In this document: piece after piece, positions 1-33,300 of the stretch | Position numbering within the stretch: position 1 is the stretch's first letter | How the letters are laid out: the number at the start of each line of letters is the position of its first letter | Assembly (NCBI GenBank): GCA_033239005.1 | Contig: BSQZ01000080.1 | Coordinates: 858,501 to 922,500 of the forward strand | Direction of reading: 5' to 3' | Origin: Lamellibrachia satsuma | Lineage: Eukaryota; Annelida; Polychaeta; Sabellida; Siboglinidae | Length of the DNA: 64,000 nt | Program-made: the position numbers and the translations under genes | Notes under the pieces: model-generated | The model's input: only the letters and a program-made list of their open reading frames with translations | What the model was told of the DNA's origin: nothing | Database searches by the model: none

Positions 1-220
1 ATTGTTGCATTTATAGTTGAGCTGGTCGGTTGCTAAAGACATTCTGTGATGTGGTGTTGCAGATACTGAAGTACAAACAGGCTTAGTATATGGACAGTGA
101 GGGAGGAGGCACAAGTAAAGGCCTTACAGACCTGCTACAGGTCTGGCGTATTCCCATCACTGCATTACTCAGTGTAATACATTTCATATAATATAGTTCA
201 ATGCCCAAATAATTTATCTG
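1..220 (+). pseudogene. Duplicated, broken copy of a VIPAS39 exon with its intron flanks
   Basis: Bases 1-220 match 19001-19214 almost perfectly, including 62 bases of upstream intron with the acceptor, the exon (63-140 here, 19063-19136 in the gene) and about 80 bases of downstream intron. Similarity stops abruptly after the shared ATTTATCTG. Inside the exon the copy has lost the GACAGTGGGC stretch and gained other bases, for a net +4. The frame after codons I-L-K-Y-K-Q-A therefore hits TAG at once. Because intron is included, this is a DNA-level duplication and not a retrocopy. It may extend left of the window. The copy is in the same orientation as the gene and cannot encode the exon. Confidence 0.9.
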
Positions 221-451
221 AGGCCTTTCAACTTGGTAGTTCATACGAGACAGCAATGTTTACCAAATGCCTCAGGCCAATATGCCATCAATACGCTCCA
301 GATTATTTAAGGGAACGTCAAACGTATTACCAGAAACAACCGCGTCACGCCCGTGATACAATACTCGTTGCATGTTCGAAATGTTGAAGGTCGCGTGAAT
401 TTAGACCCATGGATACTTGTGTTAATTGTAGAATAGTAGAATATATTTTTA

Positions 452-582
452 TTGTGTACTGACCCGAGGTCGCAGACCAAGTGCCAATGCGTGGGTGCGC
501 GCTTTCTACTATCTTCTGATTGTGTACTGGCCCTCGGTATGCGACCTCGGGCCAGTACGTGGGTGCGTGCCTTCTACTATAA
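452..582. repeat. Two-copy tandem duplication of about 65 bp
   Basis: Two adjacent diverged copies both run from ATTGTGTACTG to TTCTACTAT (about 452-515 and 517-582). The second contains the short inverted pair ACTGGCCC/GGGCCAGT. No coding function is seen in 221-860 apart from this duplication. Confidence 0.6.
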
Positions 583-868
583 TTAATATAAACCGCCCAG
601 ATGGCGCTACGTACTCTCAATTGTTGGGAGTTAACGTTTTACGTAGCGAATACTTGATTTACCATAAAAACTACTAGGTACTAAGAACCCTTGATATACG
701 GGGTATTTCGAAAAATAAAGGCGTTACGTTTCATTCGTGGGGTCGTAGACTAATCCCTGAAAGTTTGGCGCCCGATCTGCAAGCCATCTAGGAGGATAAC
801 CTGAACATAACCACACACATACATACGCTAGCTCGATTATAGTTACATTATTATTAATAATAAGGTGT

Positions 869-1697
869 GGGCCTGAGAACCAGATTTGAGGCCCTATGTG
901 CAGATGACGATGCCTTCTGCTCTCATTCCGAGGAACAGCTGCAGTCTATCATAGACGGTTTTTCCAATACTTGCTCAAGTAGCCAATATCACTCTCAATG
1001 ATGAAGCATTCGAAACAGTGGAGAGCTTCTCATACTTAGGCTCCATCATGTCCAACAATTTCACACTTGACAAGGAGCTTAACACTCGACTAGGTAAAGC
1101 TGCAACATCCTTTGGAAGACTCTCACAAAGAGTTTGGTCCAACAAGAGCCTGACACTACACACAAAACTGAAAGTGTATCATGCATGCGTGCTCAGCATC
1201 ATGTTGTATGGTGCAGATACCTGGATTACCTCGTAAACAGGAACTGAAATAAAATTGTTTCCATCTACGCTGCTTACGTACTATCCTTGACGTGAAATGG
1301 CAAGACAAAATTAGCAACCTGGAAATCCTACAACGCTGCAACTCAACTCCACTAAGCTGCATTCTAAAACAGAGACGGCTACGTTGTCGTTGGCTTGGTC
1401 ACGTACACCGTATGCCCATCGACTGCCTTCCTAAACAAATTATGTATGGGGATTAACTGGAGGCAAACGACCAGTTGGCCGACCCAAATTGAGATGCAAA
1501 GATGTCATAAAAAGAGATCTGAAAGATGATATTTATGGCATCGATCCTAAGCACTGGCAAACAGTTGCTGAAGAATGACCAACCTGGCGAACCAGTCTTA
1601 CTTACAAAGACAAAGCATACCAGATTCATCAAGAGATCAAGCAATCAACCAACATGATGCAGCAAATAAAAGCATTGTCTTACGAGACAGAAGCTGG

Positions 1698-1730
<33 letters not shown>

Positions 1731-1735
1731 TTATT
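869..1735 (+). mobile_element. Degenerate non-LTR retrotransposon, 3' part of reverse transcriptase region
   Basis: Broken reading frames show the order expected at the end of a LINE ORF2. Near 890-960 is a degenerate ADD motif (CADDDAF) followed by SEEQLQSIIDGF. At 1018-1230 is a block with SYLGSIMS, LGKAATSFGRLSQRVW, LHTKLKVYHACVL and LYGADTW. Near 1370-1420 is RLRCRWLGHVHRM. Stops and frameshifts separate the blocks, so it is not functional. It ends near a TAC trinucleotide run (1701-1732), a common type of LINE 3' tail. Family-level resemblance is to invertebrate non-LTR elements; the clade was not determined. Confidence 0.75.
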
Positions 1736-2424
1736 ACATCCCACAAAGAAATACGCAATCGACCCTGGTGGAAAGATGACGCCTTCGCAATAGTATCAAA
1801 TGCATTCACCAGGCGGCAGGCCATTCAAGATGGCGGCTTCCAGGAAGGTGGGTTTTGTTATTGTTTTAACTCTTTCACTTTTGTAACATACACACAGTTC
1901 TCAAGATACGTTTGGTCATGCATTGTTATCTCATTGCAAAAAGTGTTGCTGAATCTGATACAAGTAATTTTCTTCTGCCCCTCGGCTGCCATGACTGAGT
2001 TTGATGATGATCTGGGGCGGGTCTGGGGAAGGGGGTGTCTGGGTGGGTCCTAGGCAAAGTCAATCGCCATACAATTTTTTTTCTATCTGGATTTTGCTGT
2101 TGTATAGGCGAAGGACCCGCTCGTCAAAAACGTACGCATTTTCATGAAACGTTAAACCTTACAATAATGCCATAAACAGAGCAATAAACACATATTTCAT
2201 GTCTGTATGCATTCTTATAATTATGTACATCACTGAAGTTACCTGACAATAATCTTGTAAAAGTGTGAAATGATTACCTTTTTGTCACAACACATGTGTT
2301 TCTGACATCTCACAGAAAACCGGATGTTTTGTGAACTCGAATACAAAACAGGAATCTCGTAGGTCAATATAAGGTCACACTAAGAATTGACGTCTGCTGG
2401 ACATAGAGTTACATCATTAAGGGT

Positions 2425-2476
2425 GTTGGATGTTTCGGCCCATACCGGGTTCAGCCCATGGGCCGAACCATCCAAC
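2425..2476. repeat. Short inverted repeat (18-bp arms)
   Basis: GTTGGATGTTTCGGCCCA and the reverse complement of the downstream arm differ at one base and are separated by about 16 bases. It could form a hairpin. It may be a terminal or internal part of a decayed transposon; no function is assigned. Confidence 0.6.
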
Positions 2477-2739
2477 GGTGCGACCGCTGAACCGTGAAGT
2501 GTTTTCACTCACTTCACTAAAAATACTCATAAAATCTGAGTACGTTGAGCATGCGTACGAGTACTTCACAATAATTCGTACAAATACGAGTATTTCAAAA
2601 AAGTAAACGAGTACCAAGTACTTCGGCCCCAGGTCTGGTAATGATGGAGTCAGGGACTAGCCTTGTGAACTTGGTTGGATGCAATATATCTTTATTTTGT
2701 GAAAGCTTTTGATGCCATGCCACACCAATGACTTATCAA

Positions 2740-3475
2740 GAAACTAACTGCATGTGGTGCACAGGGAGAAGGTGGATAGAAGTCTTCGTAATGGGAAGAA
2801 GAGATTATTAGTAGATGGTCATTAGAGTGGTCAGAAGTGACAAGCGGTATCCCCAGGGCAGCGCCTCGGCCCCGTTCTCTTCATACTTTACATAAATGAC
2901 CTGCCAGATGGAATTGACAGCTTAAGATAGCACCAAAGTTTACAGAAATGTGAAATTGACGAACATATTTTACAAGTAGACATCAACAAACTAACATCAT
3001 GATCCGAGAAATGGCAGTTACACTCAACAAAATGTAAACAGTTGACATATGGCAAGCCAAAATATGATTCCACATCCATCATGACAAACACAGACAGAGG
3101 GTTGACAGACATTGACAACACACCAGAGACAAACAAGACCTAGGAGTAACTTTCAGTCGCTCATTGAAATTTCACCAGCATATTGGCACTGTGATGAAAA
3201 AAGACAAATGAGATGATAGGCCTCATCAAACATGCATTTAAACACATGGACTGCACCATCTTCAGGTTACTCTATACAGCTTTAGTGAGGCCACCTGTAG
3301 ACTATGCTGACTACATTTGGAACCTACACTATGCAAAATACATAAATGCACTAGAAAATGTGCAACGCAGAGCCACGAGACTGATTCCAGAACTTAGAAT
3401 ACACAGACAGACATCTTAACTTACCATCCCTGGCTTACCGAAGGAGGAGAAGAGATATGATCCAAACATAATAAT
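2740..3475 (+). mobile_element. Degenerate LINE fragment (reverse transcriptase to C-terminal region)
   Basis: Around 2845-2925 a frameshifted stretch reads as the RT signature G-(I)PQGS, LGPVLF, LYINDLPDGID. At 3213-3416 an open block reads MIGLIKHAF, FRLLYTALVRPPVDYADYIW and ENVQRRATRLIPEL, followed by LPSLAYRRRRRDMI in the next frame. This order is typical of jockey/CR1-like LINE ORF2 ends. Multiple stops show it is dead. It is a different family from the fragment at 869-1735. Confidence 0.75.
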
Positions 3476-3696
3476 AATAATTAACTTCTATGGCACCTAT
3501 ATCCTCAAGAGGTGCAACAAAACAGAATCATTAAGCATAATCGTGAACAGGGATGCACAAAAGTCATTATCAGAACTAGGGACAACCATAGATTTATGGT
3601 GGAAATGCGATTTGGAATAAATATGTCTTGAGTTTTTTCGGAAGATATGGTTTCTTCACAACTAACATTCAACTCACAGCCACAAAGAGAAATTAT

Positions 3697-3971
3697 ACAA
3701 GACACCCAGCAGACCCGACATAAGACAACCAGCAGACTCAACATAAGATACCAAGCAGACTTGACAAGACACCCAGCAGACTCGACATAAGGCACCCAGC
3801 AGACTCAACATAAGACACCCAGCAGACTCGAAATAAGACACCCAGCAGCCTCGACATAAGACACCCAGCAAACTCAACATAAGACACCCAGCAGACTCGA
3901 CATAAGACACCCAGCAGACTCGACATAAGACACCCAGCAGACTCAACATAAGACACCCAGCAGACTCAACA
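3697..3971. repeat. 23-bp minisatellite, left block
   Basis: About 12 copies of a 23-bp unit (GACACCCAGCAGACTCGACATAA type) with single-base variants. The same unit resumes at 4803, so this and the right block are one array split by an insertion. Long - strand ORFs over it (repeating VLCRVCWVSYVESAGCLMSS) are repeat artefacts. Confidence 0.9.
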
Positions 3972-4802
3972 TTGTGAGAAATACGACAAACTACATGATG
4001 TGTTGTTTAACGAGTCAAAAAGCAAATTATTGGTGTACAACAAGAAGGATGCTGATCCGCATTGTGAAATAAATGGTACAGATGTTTCTACATGTGAGAA
4101 AACTATACATCTTGAAATGTACTTAGCACAACCGATGAGTATGAAATGGTGTTTGATGGTATCAAGACATTTAACTGTAATAGATTTATGTCTGAGTTTG
4201 GTTCACTTCAAACTGTTATCAAAAACAAATTGTTTCATCAGTATTGTTGTGCACTGTACATATCTCAACTATAACGTAATGCATTGCGTAAGGTATGGAA
4301 GCTACCATATGCTTCCCACAGAGATTTAGTACCATTAATTGCTGAATGTGTACCTTTAGATGTGGCTTTGGTCTTTAGGTTTATGAAGTTTTACAGAACA
4401 GTAGCCTTGTCAGATAACATGGTTGTTAATTATATTGCAAATACAATGACATTTGCTTATAGGTCAACTATGGGCCAGAATGTAAGACACGTTATGTTCA
4501 AATATAACATGACCAACCATGTACTGTTTTATATGCCTATGGGTGCTATTAAGCATAAATGTAAAGAAATGTGGAATATCAGTGTCAATGCTACATACTG
4601 TGACAATGCAAACATGATTTGTGAATTGGTTGAAATGAAAGATTGTAACAATGATGATGTCTTAAATAAGGAAGAATGTAATGCTGTGATTTCATATCTC
4701 AGCACAATATAATTTGTTTTGTAGCTGCTATTTCTAACTTTCAATTTGTTTAATATGTACTTGCTTGTGGATCTTGAGTCCGAATAAAGATGATAATAAT
4801 GA
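3972..4802 (+). mobile_element. 5'-truncated LINE 3' end inserted in the 23-bp minisatellite
   Basis: Reading frames at about 4000-4130 (LFNESKSKLLVYN) and 4284-4709 (RKVWKLPYASHRDLVPLIAE, VFRFMKFYRTVALSDN) resemble the extreme C-terminal region of LINE ORF2 proteins common in marine invertebrates. The two halves are in different frames. The 3' end carries AATAAAGATGATAATAATGA, a simple tail typical of target-primed insertions, and the 23-bp repeat resumes immediately after it. The last ORF (142 residues) is intact but looks like a retroelement remnant, not a host gene. Confidence 0.8.
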
Positions 4803-4946
4803 TAAGACACCCAGCAGACTCGACATAAGACACCCAGCAGACTCGACATAAGATACCCAGCAGACTCGACATAAGACACCCTGCAGACTCGACATAAGAC
4901 ACCCTGCAGACTCGACATAAGACACCCAGCAGACTCTACATAAGAA
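4803..4946. repeat. 23-bp minisatellite, right block
   Basis: About 6 further copies of the same 23-bp unit as 3697-3971, ending shortly before the putative 5' end of VIPAS39. One sub-variant (ACCCTGCAG in place of ACCCAGCAG) occurs only in this block. Confidence 0.88.
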
Positions 4947-5019
4947 AATATACATTCTCGCAACATGTATATCAGGACTACAATCAGCCAATCATCCTTG
5001 CGTTAAAAAAACTTGATGA

Positions 5020-5067
5020 TCTCTGGAAGAGGGACAGAATCCGGTTTTAAAAGAGCCAAAGATTCAG
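5020..5067 (+). CDS. Candidate first coding segment of VIPAS39 (start not found)
   Basis: The 48 bases before a strong donor (CAG|GTAAGT at 5068) are open in the frame that joins without a gap to the first secure VIPAS39 exon at 5203, and read SLEEGQNPVLKEPKIQ. A TGA at 5017-5019 closes the frame upstream. No ATG occurs in this frame, and an ATG at 5016 is in the wrong frame. Human VIPAS39 has only a few residues before its EEYW motif, so one short 5' exon or start is missing here, or an upstream acceptor was not recognised. Confidence 0.4.
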
Positions 5068-5202
5068 GTAAGTATAATATTAATTCCTTATTTGCTGAAT
5101 AGCAAGAGATCACTGTAATTCCGAAGACTAAATGGGTACTGGTCTAGATACATGCTACATGCTCCTTAAAGATACCATGTTCAGATATTTCCTTGTTTTC
5201 AG

Positions 5203-26170
<20,968 letters not shown>

Positions 26171-26503
26171 AGAAATTTGCCAGAAGACAACAGGAAATAC
26201 AGCAGCCTGTTTAATGCAGTGAAACAGATGTGAAACCTTGCTAATGCAAGCTTTGCATTCCATCTGGTCATACCATGACATGGAAGCCAGTAATGAACCA
26301 AGCACCAAGTATGTTAGAAGACTGTGTTAGATGTGTGTGTGTGTGATGTTTTCACCAGTGCACAGGATGGTGGGTGGCTGCTTAATGCATTTACTCAACT
26401 CCTCTTAATGTTGCTATGTTAGATTGCTTGGTCAGATCAAAACAAAGAAGTGGAGTTATTCATGACTAAAACATTCAATTAGAATATGTATATAAATGCA
26501 CTG

Positions 26504-26645
<142 letters not shown>

Positions 26646-27519
26646 AATTATATATACCCGGTATATATATAATTGTATATATTAGGTAGGATTGGGAGGT
26701 GAGAGAGCAGGTTGGGTGAGAGGAGGTGGTGGTGGAGACGGCAGTGAGACAAGATCAGTGACTTAATTAAGAAAGAAAAAAAAATTGATGACTGGTATTG
26801 GTGCCAGCTTCACCCTGGGCTTCAGGGGAAAGCAACACGCACACACGCATGAACACACACACATATGTATGTATATGCAGTGTATATATATGTATATATT
26901 ACTGTAGAGTGCGTTAACAGCCTTGTCTTAGTGTAAATGTTCTGACATCAAACTGCCAGCTGTGAAGTCATTACGTCTCAGATGTGTCGCACCATGTACA
27001 TATTATACATATTACCACTGATGTATATGTGCATTGCTTATGCAAGCATGCTTGTGAAACCAACAAACGTTTGTGCTGTGACCAGCTGCCAGACTTGGGC
27101 CACCTGGCTTGACAGCATACACTGCGGTGCGCAATCATTACTAATAATTATTAATCATGTACTGCTTTCCCATTGCAAAAATGCATTTGATTTTAAAATG
27201 AGTTCAGACTAATAATAACAACATTAAGGACACATATTGTGTATATGGTGGATGTGCTTGTGAAACATGAAAGATAAATGATTGTGTTCTTAGATAAACC
27301 ATACATCTAGACTGGGCCACTTAGCAGTTAGTAGCGCATCTATATTACTTGGAAGATTATTTGAAAAAGTCAGCTAATTGTTAAGGTACATATAGTTTAG
27401 CACCCTATAAGCAAACAAGATTATGGAATTTATGTGTGCTATATAAATCGTACTATGCTTTGCTTATTCTATAATCCTCTTTTTAAAAATTCCTGTTTTT
27501 TTACTCTAACATAAATTTT

Positions 27520-27880
27520 ATGAGGAAGCAACTCTTTCCCACCGAAGATTTCCCTGTAACAAATGTCGTTTCTTCTTCGTCATCGAATGCACAGACAGGT
27601 ACTCCGGTTCCTTTATGAAGGTTGCTGTGCACTGCAGATCATCCAGTAGGCCAAAGATCTTTTCTTTTACTGTTGTTTCTGTAGGCCAGGTTGCCTTCCT
27701 CTTGTCTTTGTGTGTAGTACAATCTAGAGGTGTTCCACTGTGTAGTTTTGTATGCAAATGGTGCCCGAGTCTGCAGTGTCCAATCCTCAGGAGCACCATT
27801 GTCACCTGGTTTTCCCTGGACAGCTGGCAAAAGTTGTCCTCAGGGATGTTGTTTCAGACATCTCTTCTTACGATACACGA
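27520..27880 (-). mobile_element. LINE remnant, C-terminal end of ORF2
   Basis: On the - strand a frame reads VLLRIGHCRLGHHL, then TWPTETTVKEKIFGLLDDLQ and TATFIKEPEYLSV. This is the usual end of LINE ORF2 proteins that finish with an RNase H/Cys-rich tail (RIGH.RL....; WP....V..KL.G...DL..T..FI). A frameshift separates the parts. It is a dead copy. Confidence 0.65.
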
Positions 27881-28111
27881 TAGTTTTTGCTTCTTTGTAA
27901 ACGACTTCCTTCTTCTTTTTATCCACTTCCTCATTTCCCGGGATGTGGCAGTGTGCTAAGTCAAGCGAGTTTGAGTATCTGGTCTATATTTTTAGTACAA
28001 ACTATTGTATATCAGAACAGCACACTGTGACGTTTTGATTCCACAGGATATAGCCATAAAACATTCCAAGAGTCAGTAGTAATGTGCTAAATGCAGGTTG
28101 TCCTGAATAAA

Positions 28112-28983
28112 GATGACATAACTGAGGTATACTTGTGGTATTAGTTATTATTAATCCTTCACTGTTAACATTAAGGCCTCAACACGAAGTATATAGTTAG
28201 GGCCATGGTATGAAATTGTTGCCAACTTGGAGGTCCAAGACTGGCATTTTTTTACTTGGGCCACCATCTTTTAAAAAGCGATTTCATGATTTCAACTGTG
28301 AAAAATAGTTTGTTCTGCTGGAACTACTCGATTCAAAACATTTGTTGTCCTGATGTAAACAAAATCTAAACAAAGAGTTTGAGATGAGAAAGTAGCCTTG
28401 AGTTGTCTTCTGTACAGCCTAAAGTGTACACTGTAATAATATTATGGAAACATGTTTTATAGACTTGTTGCTGTTGCTCAGTTACAGTAAATACATGGGT
28501 CACCAATTTATGGCTGGGACCACCAAATTTACAAAGCTGTCCACCCAATTTCATACACTGGTCAGGGCCTATTATCTACAGTTACGGCATTTCTAGTAAC
28601 CACAACTTTTCTGGCAATATAACAAACATGATAATATGTGGCAGAATTAAACGTAGTAATTTATTTGAAAATTTCAAAATGTAGCCATCATGCAAGCTTC
28701 TAAATAACTTTTATATTCCCTTTGGTATCTCTCAGCTTACTGCAAAAAATCATCACCAAAACATTTCAGTATGTTCTTGCAATATACACTGCAGTACGAA
28801 CACCCTTAATTAATGAGACATTATCTTCAGAACAATCAAGTATTATATTAAATTGTTAAGAAAGCAGGTCACATGAATGAGGGCTAAAGCGAAACTGATG
28901 TGGTTAGAAAGATAAAATGGTGAATAATACAAGTACTGCTTTCATGACTATTTCCAAAATCTGGTAATAAACAACTCTTCATA
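28112..28983. other. Intergenic stretch without recognised features
   Basis: AT-rich sequence between the VIPAS39 3' flank and the 35-bp repeat. Only short open frames; no repeat or gene is recognised. Confidence 0.5.
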
Positions 28984-29126
28984 GCAGCTGCAGCGTAGCA
29001 TCACTGGCAACAAAACATACAGCTGCAGAATAGCATCACTGGCAACAAAACATACAGCTGCAGAATAGCATCACTGGCAACAAAACATACAGCTGCAGAA
29101 TAGCATCATTGGCAACAAAACATACA
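28984..29126. repeat. 35-bp minisatellite
   Basis: About four near-identical copies of a 35-bp unit containing CAGCTGCAGAATAGCATCAC and TGGCAACAAAACATA, lying between VIPAS39 and the cystatin gene. Confidence 0.9.
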
Positions 29127-30386
29127 ATATTTAGACAATCCATAGTACAGACTATAAAGTATCATTACACTACAACAGTATTAATAGGCCATAGACTAAC
29201 CAATGTTAGTACAATCTCAAAAGTCATGCGACATAAAATTGTACATCTTTAATTTGGATTCGTCATTGTCACTACTAAGATGATGGATATTCTATCTGAC
29301 CACACCTAGGTAGACAAATAATATTACCTTTATATAAGACACCAGTGCGTGCAACAACACTTTCTACTCTTCTTACCCTCAGGACATTGCAATTATACAA
29401 AAAAATTTGTTCCTTTAATTATAAAACAAAAACTACACTATACACAAGCTGTAGCATACATATTAACATATTATTATGTGATTAAAAGTAAACACATTCC
29501 TAAATCTGCTTCTGCTATTGGTTTGGCTCTATGGTTTTATGGTACAGAAAACATAAAAACATTATCTACTTGACATTACAGCACTTCACAAATTTATTAT
29601 TACTAATTACAACAGCAAACTGTATGTTACCAGAATGTGATTTTACATAATAAATATGCATTGTTTGTTTTAAGTTCACTTATATACACCAATAATAGTA
29701 ATCAAATAAATCTCTAAAGCAACGATAAGTCATAGAGATATGTATACATACAGACGTAAATCTCTATATCACTTTATAATACAAAAACAAGAATAATAAT
29801 AACAATCCTGTAATTTGTGTAAACCTAGAATGCATAACACTAATAAGGACTGAGGTCAGATACATGTATGTATTTGAAAAGCACCAATTTGTATTTTCCA
29901 AATTCAGGAGGATTTTTGCATTTGCTCCACATATTTGAAATAGCTGATCATTCAATAACATGTTGTTTTCTATTACTATTTCTATTGGCATTTGGTCTTC
30001 TATGCATGAAATTATACTGACCCTGGCATTCAGAGAAATTTTACAGGAATTGTTTTGTAATTTAAACAATTCCAAGATAACTCCTACAAATTGCAGCAGA
30101 ATCTTGACAACGCATATTTGGATATATATTTTAAATTGTAATCTGTATTTGATCACTTCAGGGTGACGTGTTTACAACTTTGGGAGCATCTTGCATTATA
30201 TATTTATAGTTGTATATGAGCCCAGTCCAACTTTCACCATTCGAAGGTACAGTCAATCAGACATGCTTAAAACTGATGAATGCAGCCACCACGGGAAGCT
30301 GGTGGAGCTGTCGGCTGTCACTCAGCCAGGGAAGACAAGATGGTTGTAGTCTGGCCAGACCATGCAACCTCCTCGTCCATCAGGTC
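29127..30386 (-). other. Intergenic sequence / possible cystatin 3' UTR
   Basis: Sequence downstream of the cystatin stop (on the - strand). AT-rich with no coding features recognised. No clean polyadenylation signal close to the stop could be chosen with confidence. Confidence 0.35.
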
Positions 30387-33300
30387 CTATTCACACTTAA
30401 TCTCAGAAACAGTCACCTTTGGCTGACCTTGGATGATGATTGGCTGCTCCCACACCTCCGCCTCACACACCCTCTTCTGCAAAGGTACCAAGATGAAAGT
30501 ATTTTAACAAGACCTCATAAGGTCTAATAATATCCACACTGCTAGCGTTAATCAATAGATAATAATTTTGTTCTATGCATTTAACTTCCTCTGTGAAAAC
30601 GAGTTCTCATATCCAAACTACACTGGTCTTTCACTAAGGCTACTCTGTGCCTTTTAGTTAAACTAATTCTTAAAGTTTCTATTAATATCGTCATGATCAT
30701 TCAATATTAAAAAAACGAGTTGCTATGTGAAGTTCCCATATAATCTATGCAGATGCTCAGTGACTACAGGTGAAACAAATGTGTGAAGAAGAAAAGGTGA
30801 AGAGAAATTCCCATATTAAATCATAAGTTTAGTAAGCCATTTTTTTAAATAATATATATAGCTGCTATCGGAAACTTATGTTTAAAAAAATTTAACCTGT
30901 CAGTTTAAGCCCTTAGAAGCATTTTTCTTCTTTACAGTTAATTTGTAGACTCCCATTCCCAATTAACACTTCTACACAACACAGTTGCAAGATTACACTC
31001 ACAGTTTGCAATTTCTTTAGTAGAAAACAGTGAATAAAATATATCAAGTTTGTCATGCACTCAGATCTGAAAATTAACCTGCTTGCTTTACCCATGATGC
31101 ACTACTCTACTCATGATGCACTGCTGGTCAGGCAAGTACTCACTTCACTATCGCAGTCGTCATGGTTGATGTCGTTCTGACACCCAGCGCGCTCCACTTC
31201 AAACTTGATACAGTAGTTGGTGCCTGCCACCACCTACACACAACAAACACTTCAAATTTGATGCATTAGTTGGTGCCTGCCACCACCTACACACAACAAA
31301 CACTTCAAATTTGATGCATTAGTTGATGCCTGCCACCACCTACACACAACAAACACTTCAAATTTGATGCATTAGTTGGTGCCTGCCACCACCTACACAC
31401 AACAAACACTTCAAATTTGATGCATTAGTTGGTGCCTGCCACCACCTACACACAACAAACACTTCAAACTTGATGCATTAGTTGGTGCCTGCCACCACCT
31501 ACACACAACAAACACTTCAAACTTGATGCAATAGTTGGTGCCTGCCATCACCTACACACAACAAACACTTCAAACTTGATGCAATAGTTGGTGCCTGCCA
31601 CCACCTACACACAACAAATTTGATGCATTAGTTGATGCCTGCCACCACCTACACGCAACAAACACTTCAAACTTGATGCATTAGTTGGTGCCTGCCACCA
31701 CCTACACGCAACAAACACTTCAAACTTGATGCAATAGTTGGTGCCTGCCATCACCTACACACAACAAACACTTCATACTTGATGCAGTAGTTGATGCCTG
31801 CCACCACCTACACACAACAAACACTTCAAATTTGATGCATTAGTTGATGCCTGCCACCACCTACACACAACAAACACTTCAAATTTGATGCATTAGTTGG
31901 TGCCTGCCACCACCTACACACAACAAACACTTCAAATTTGATGCATTAGTTGATGCCTGCCACCACCTACACACAACAAACACTTCAAATTTGATGCATT
32001 AGTTGGTGCCTGCCACCACCTACACACAACAAACACTTCAAATTTGATGCATTAGTTGGTGCCTGCCACCACCTACACACAACAAACACTTCAAACTTGA
32101 TGCATTAGTTGATGCCTGTCACCACCTACATGCAACAAACACATCAAATTTGATGCATTAGTTGGTGCCTTCCACCACCTACACACAACAAACACGTCAA
32201 ACTTGATGCAGTAGTTGATGCCTGCCACCACCTACACGCAACAAACACTTCAAACTTGATGCATTAGTTGGTGCCTGCCACCACCTACACACAACAAACA
32301 CTTCAAACTTGATGCATTAGTTGATGCCTGCCATCACCTACACGCAACAAACACTTCAAACTTGATGCATTAGTTGATGCCTGCCACCACCTACACACAA
32401 CAAACACTTCAAACTTGATGCATTAGTTGATGCCTGTCACCACCTACACACAACAAACACTTCAAATTTGATGCAGTAGTTTGTGCCTTCCACCATCTAC
32501 ACACAACAAACACTTCAAATTTGATGCAGTAGTTGGTGCCTGCCACCACCTACACACAACAAACACTTCAAACTTGATGCATTAGTTGATGCCTGCCATC
32601 ACCTACACGCAACAAACACTTCAAACTTGATGCATTAGTTGATGCCTGCCACCACCTACACACAACAAACACTTCAAACTTGATGCATTAGTTGATGCCT
32701 GTCACCACCTACACACAACAAACACTTCAAATTTGATGCAGTAGTTTGTGCCTTCCACCACCTACACACAACAAACACTTCAAATTTGATGCAGTAGTTT
32801 GTGCCTTCCACCACCTACATGCAACAAACACTCGATCTGAACACCACATAACAACACACACAAAGAATAGGATGTAGTAAAATAAACCACATTATAATAG
32901 TCATATGTTGCAATGTTTAGATGTGATCATCCTATGCTGTAAATGGAGGTCAAACCTTGTGAATGAGGTGGCCAGGGACAAAATCAATTAATCATCTATT
33001 TACTCCGGCATCAACTGGGGTTACATTGAATCAATAAAGCATTAGTGGGCACCATCCCAAGAGAAAGGATGGATTAACTAAATACATATTGCTATTTTAT
33101 TAGTAGTTATTAGGAATGTATAGGAATGTGGTTTTATGTGAATTATTTCTTTTGAAAATGTGCATTCATGAGGTGATTACAGTACTTAATCATCAATGGT
33201 AGAATTTCTCCAATAAAAATTATGTTAATAAATAGAATGTCATAAAACACCAATGATAGAAATACCTTCAAAAATTACATTTAAGTTTAACCAACCATTT

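Noticed and set aside
4284..4712. Intact 142-codon ORF as a host gene
   Set aside because: The motif pattern and the simple-sequence tail match the C-terminal end of a LINE, and it sits inside a split minisatellite.
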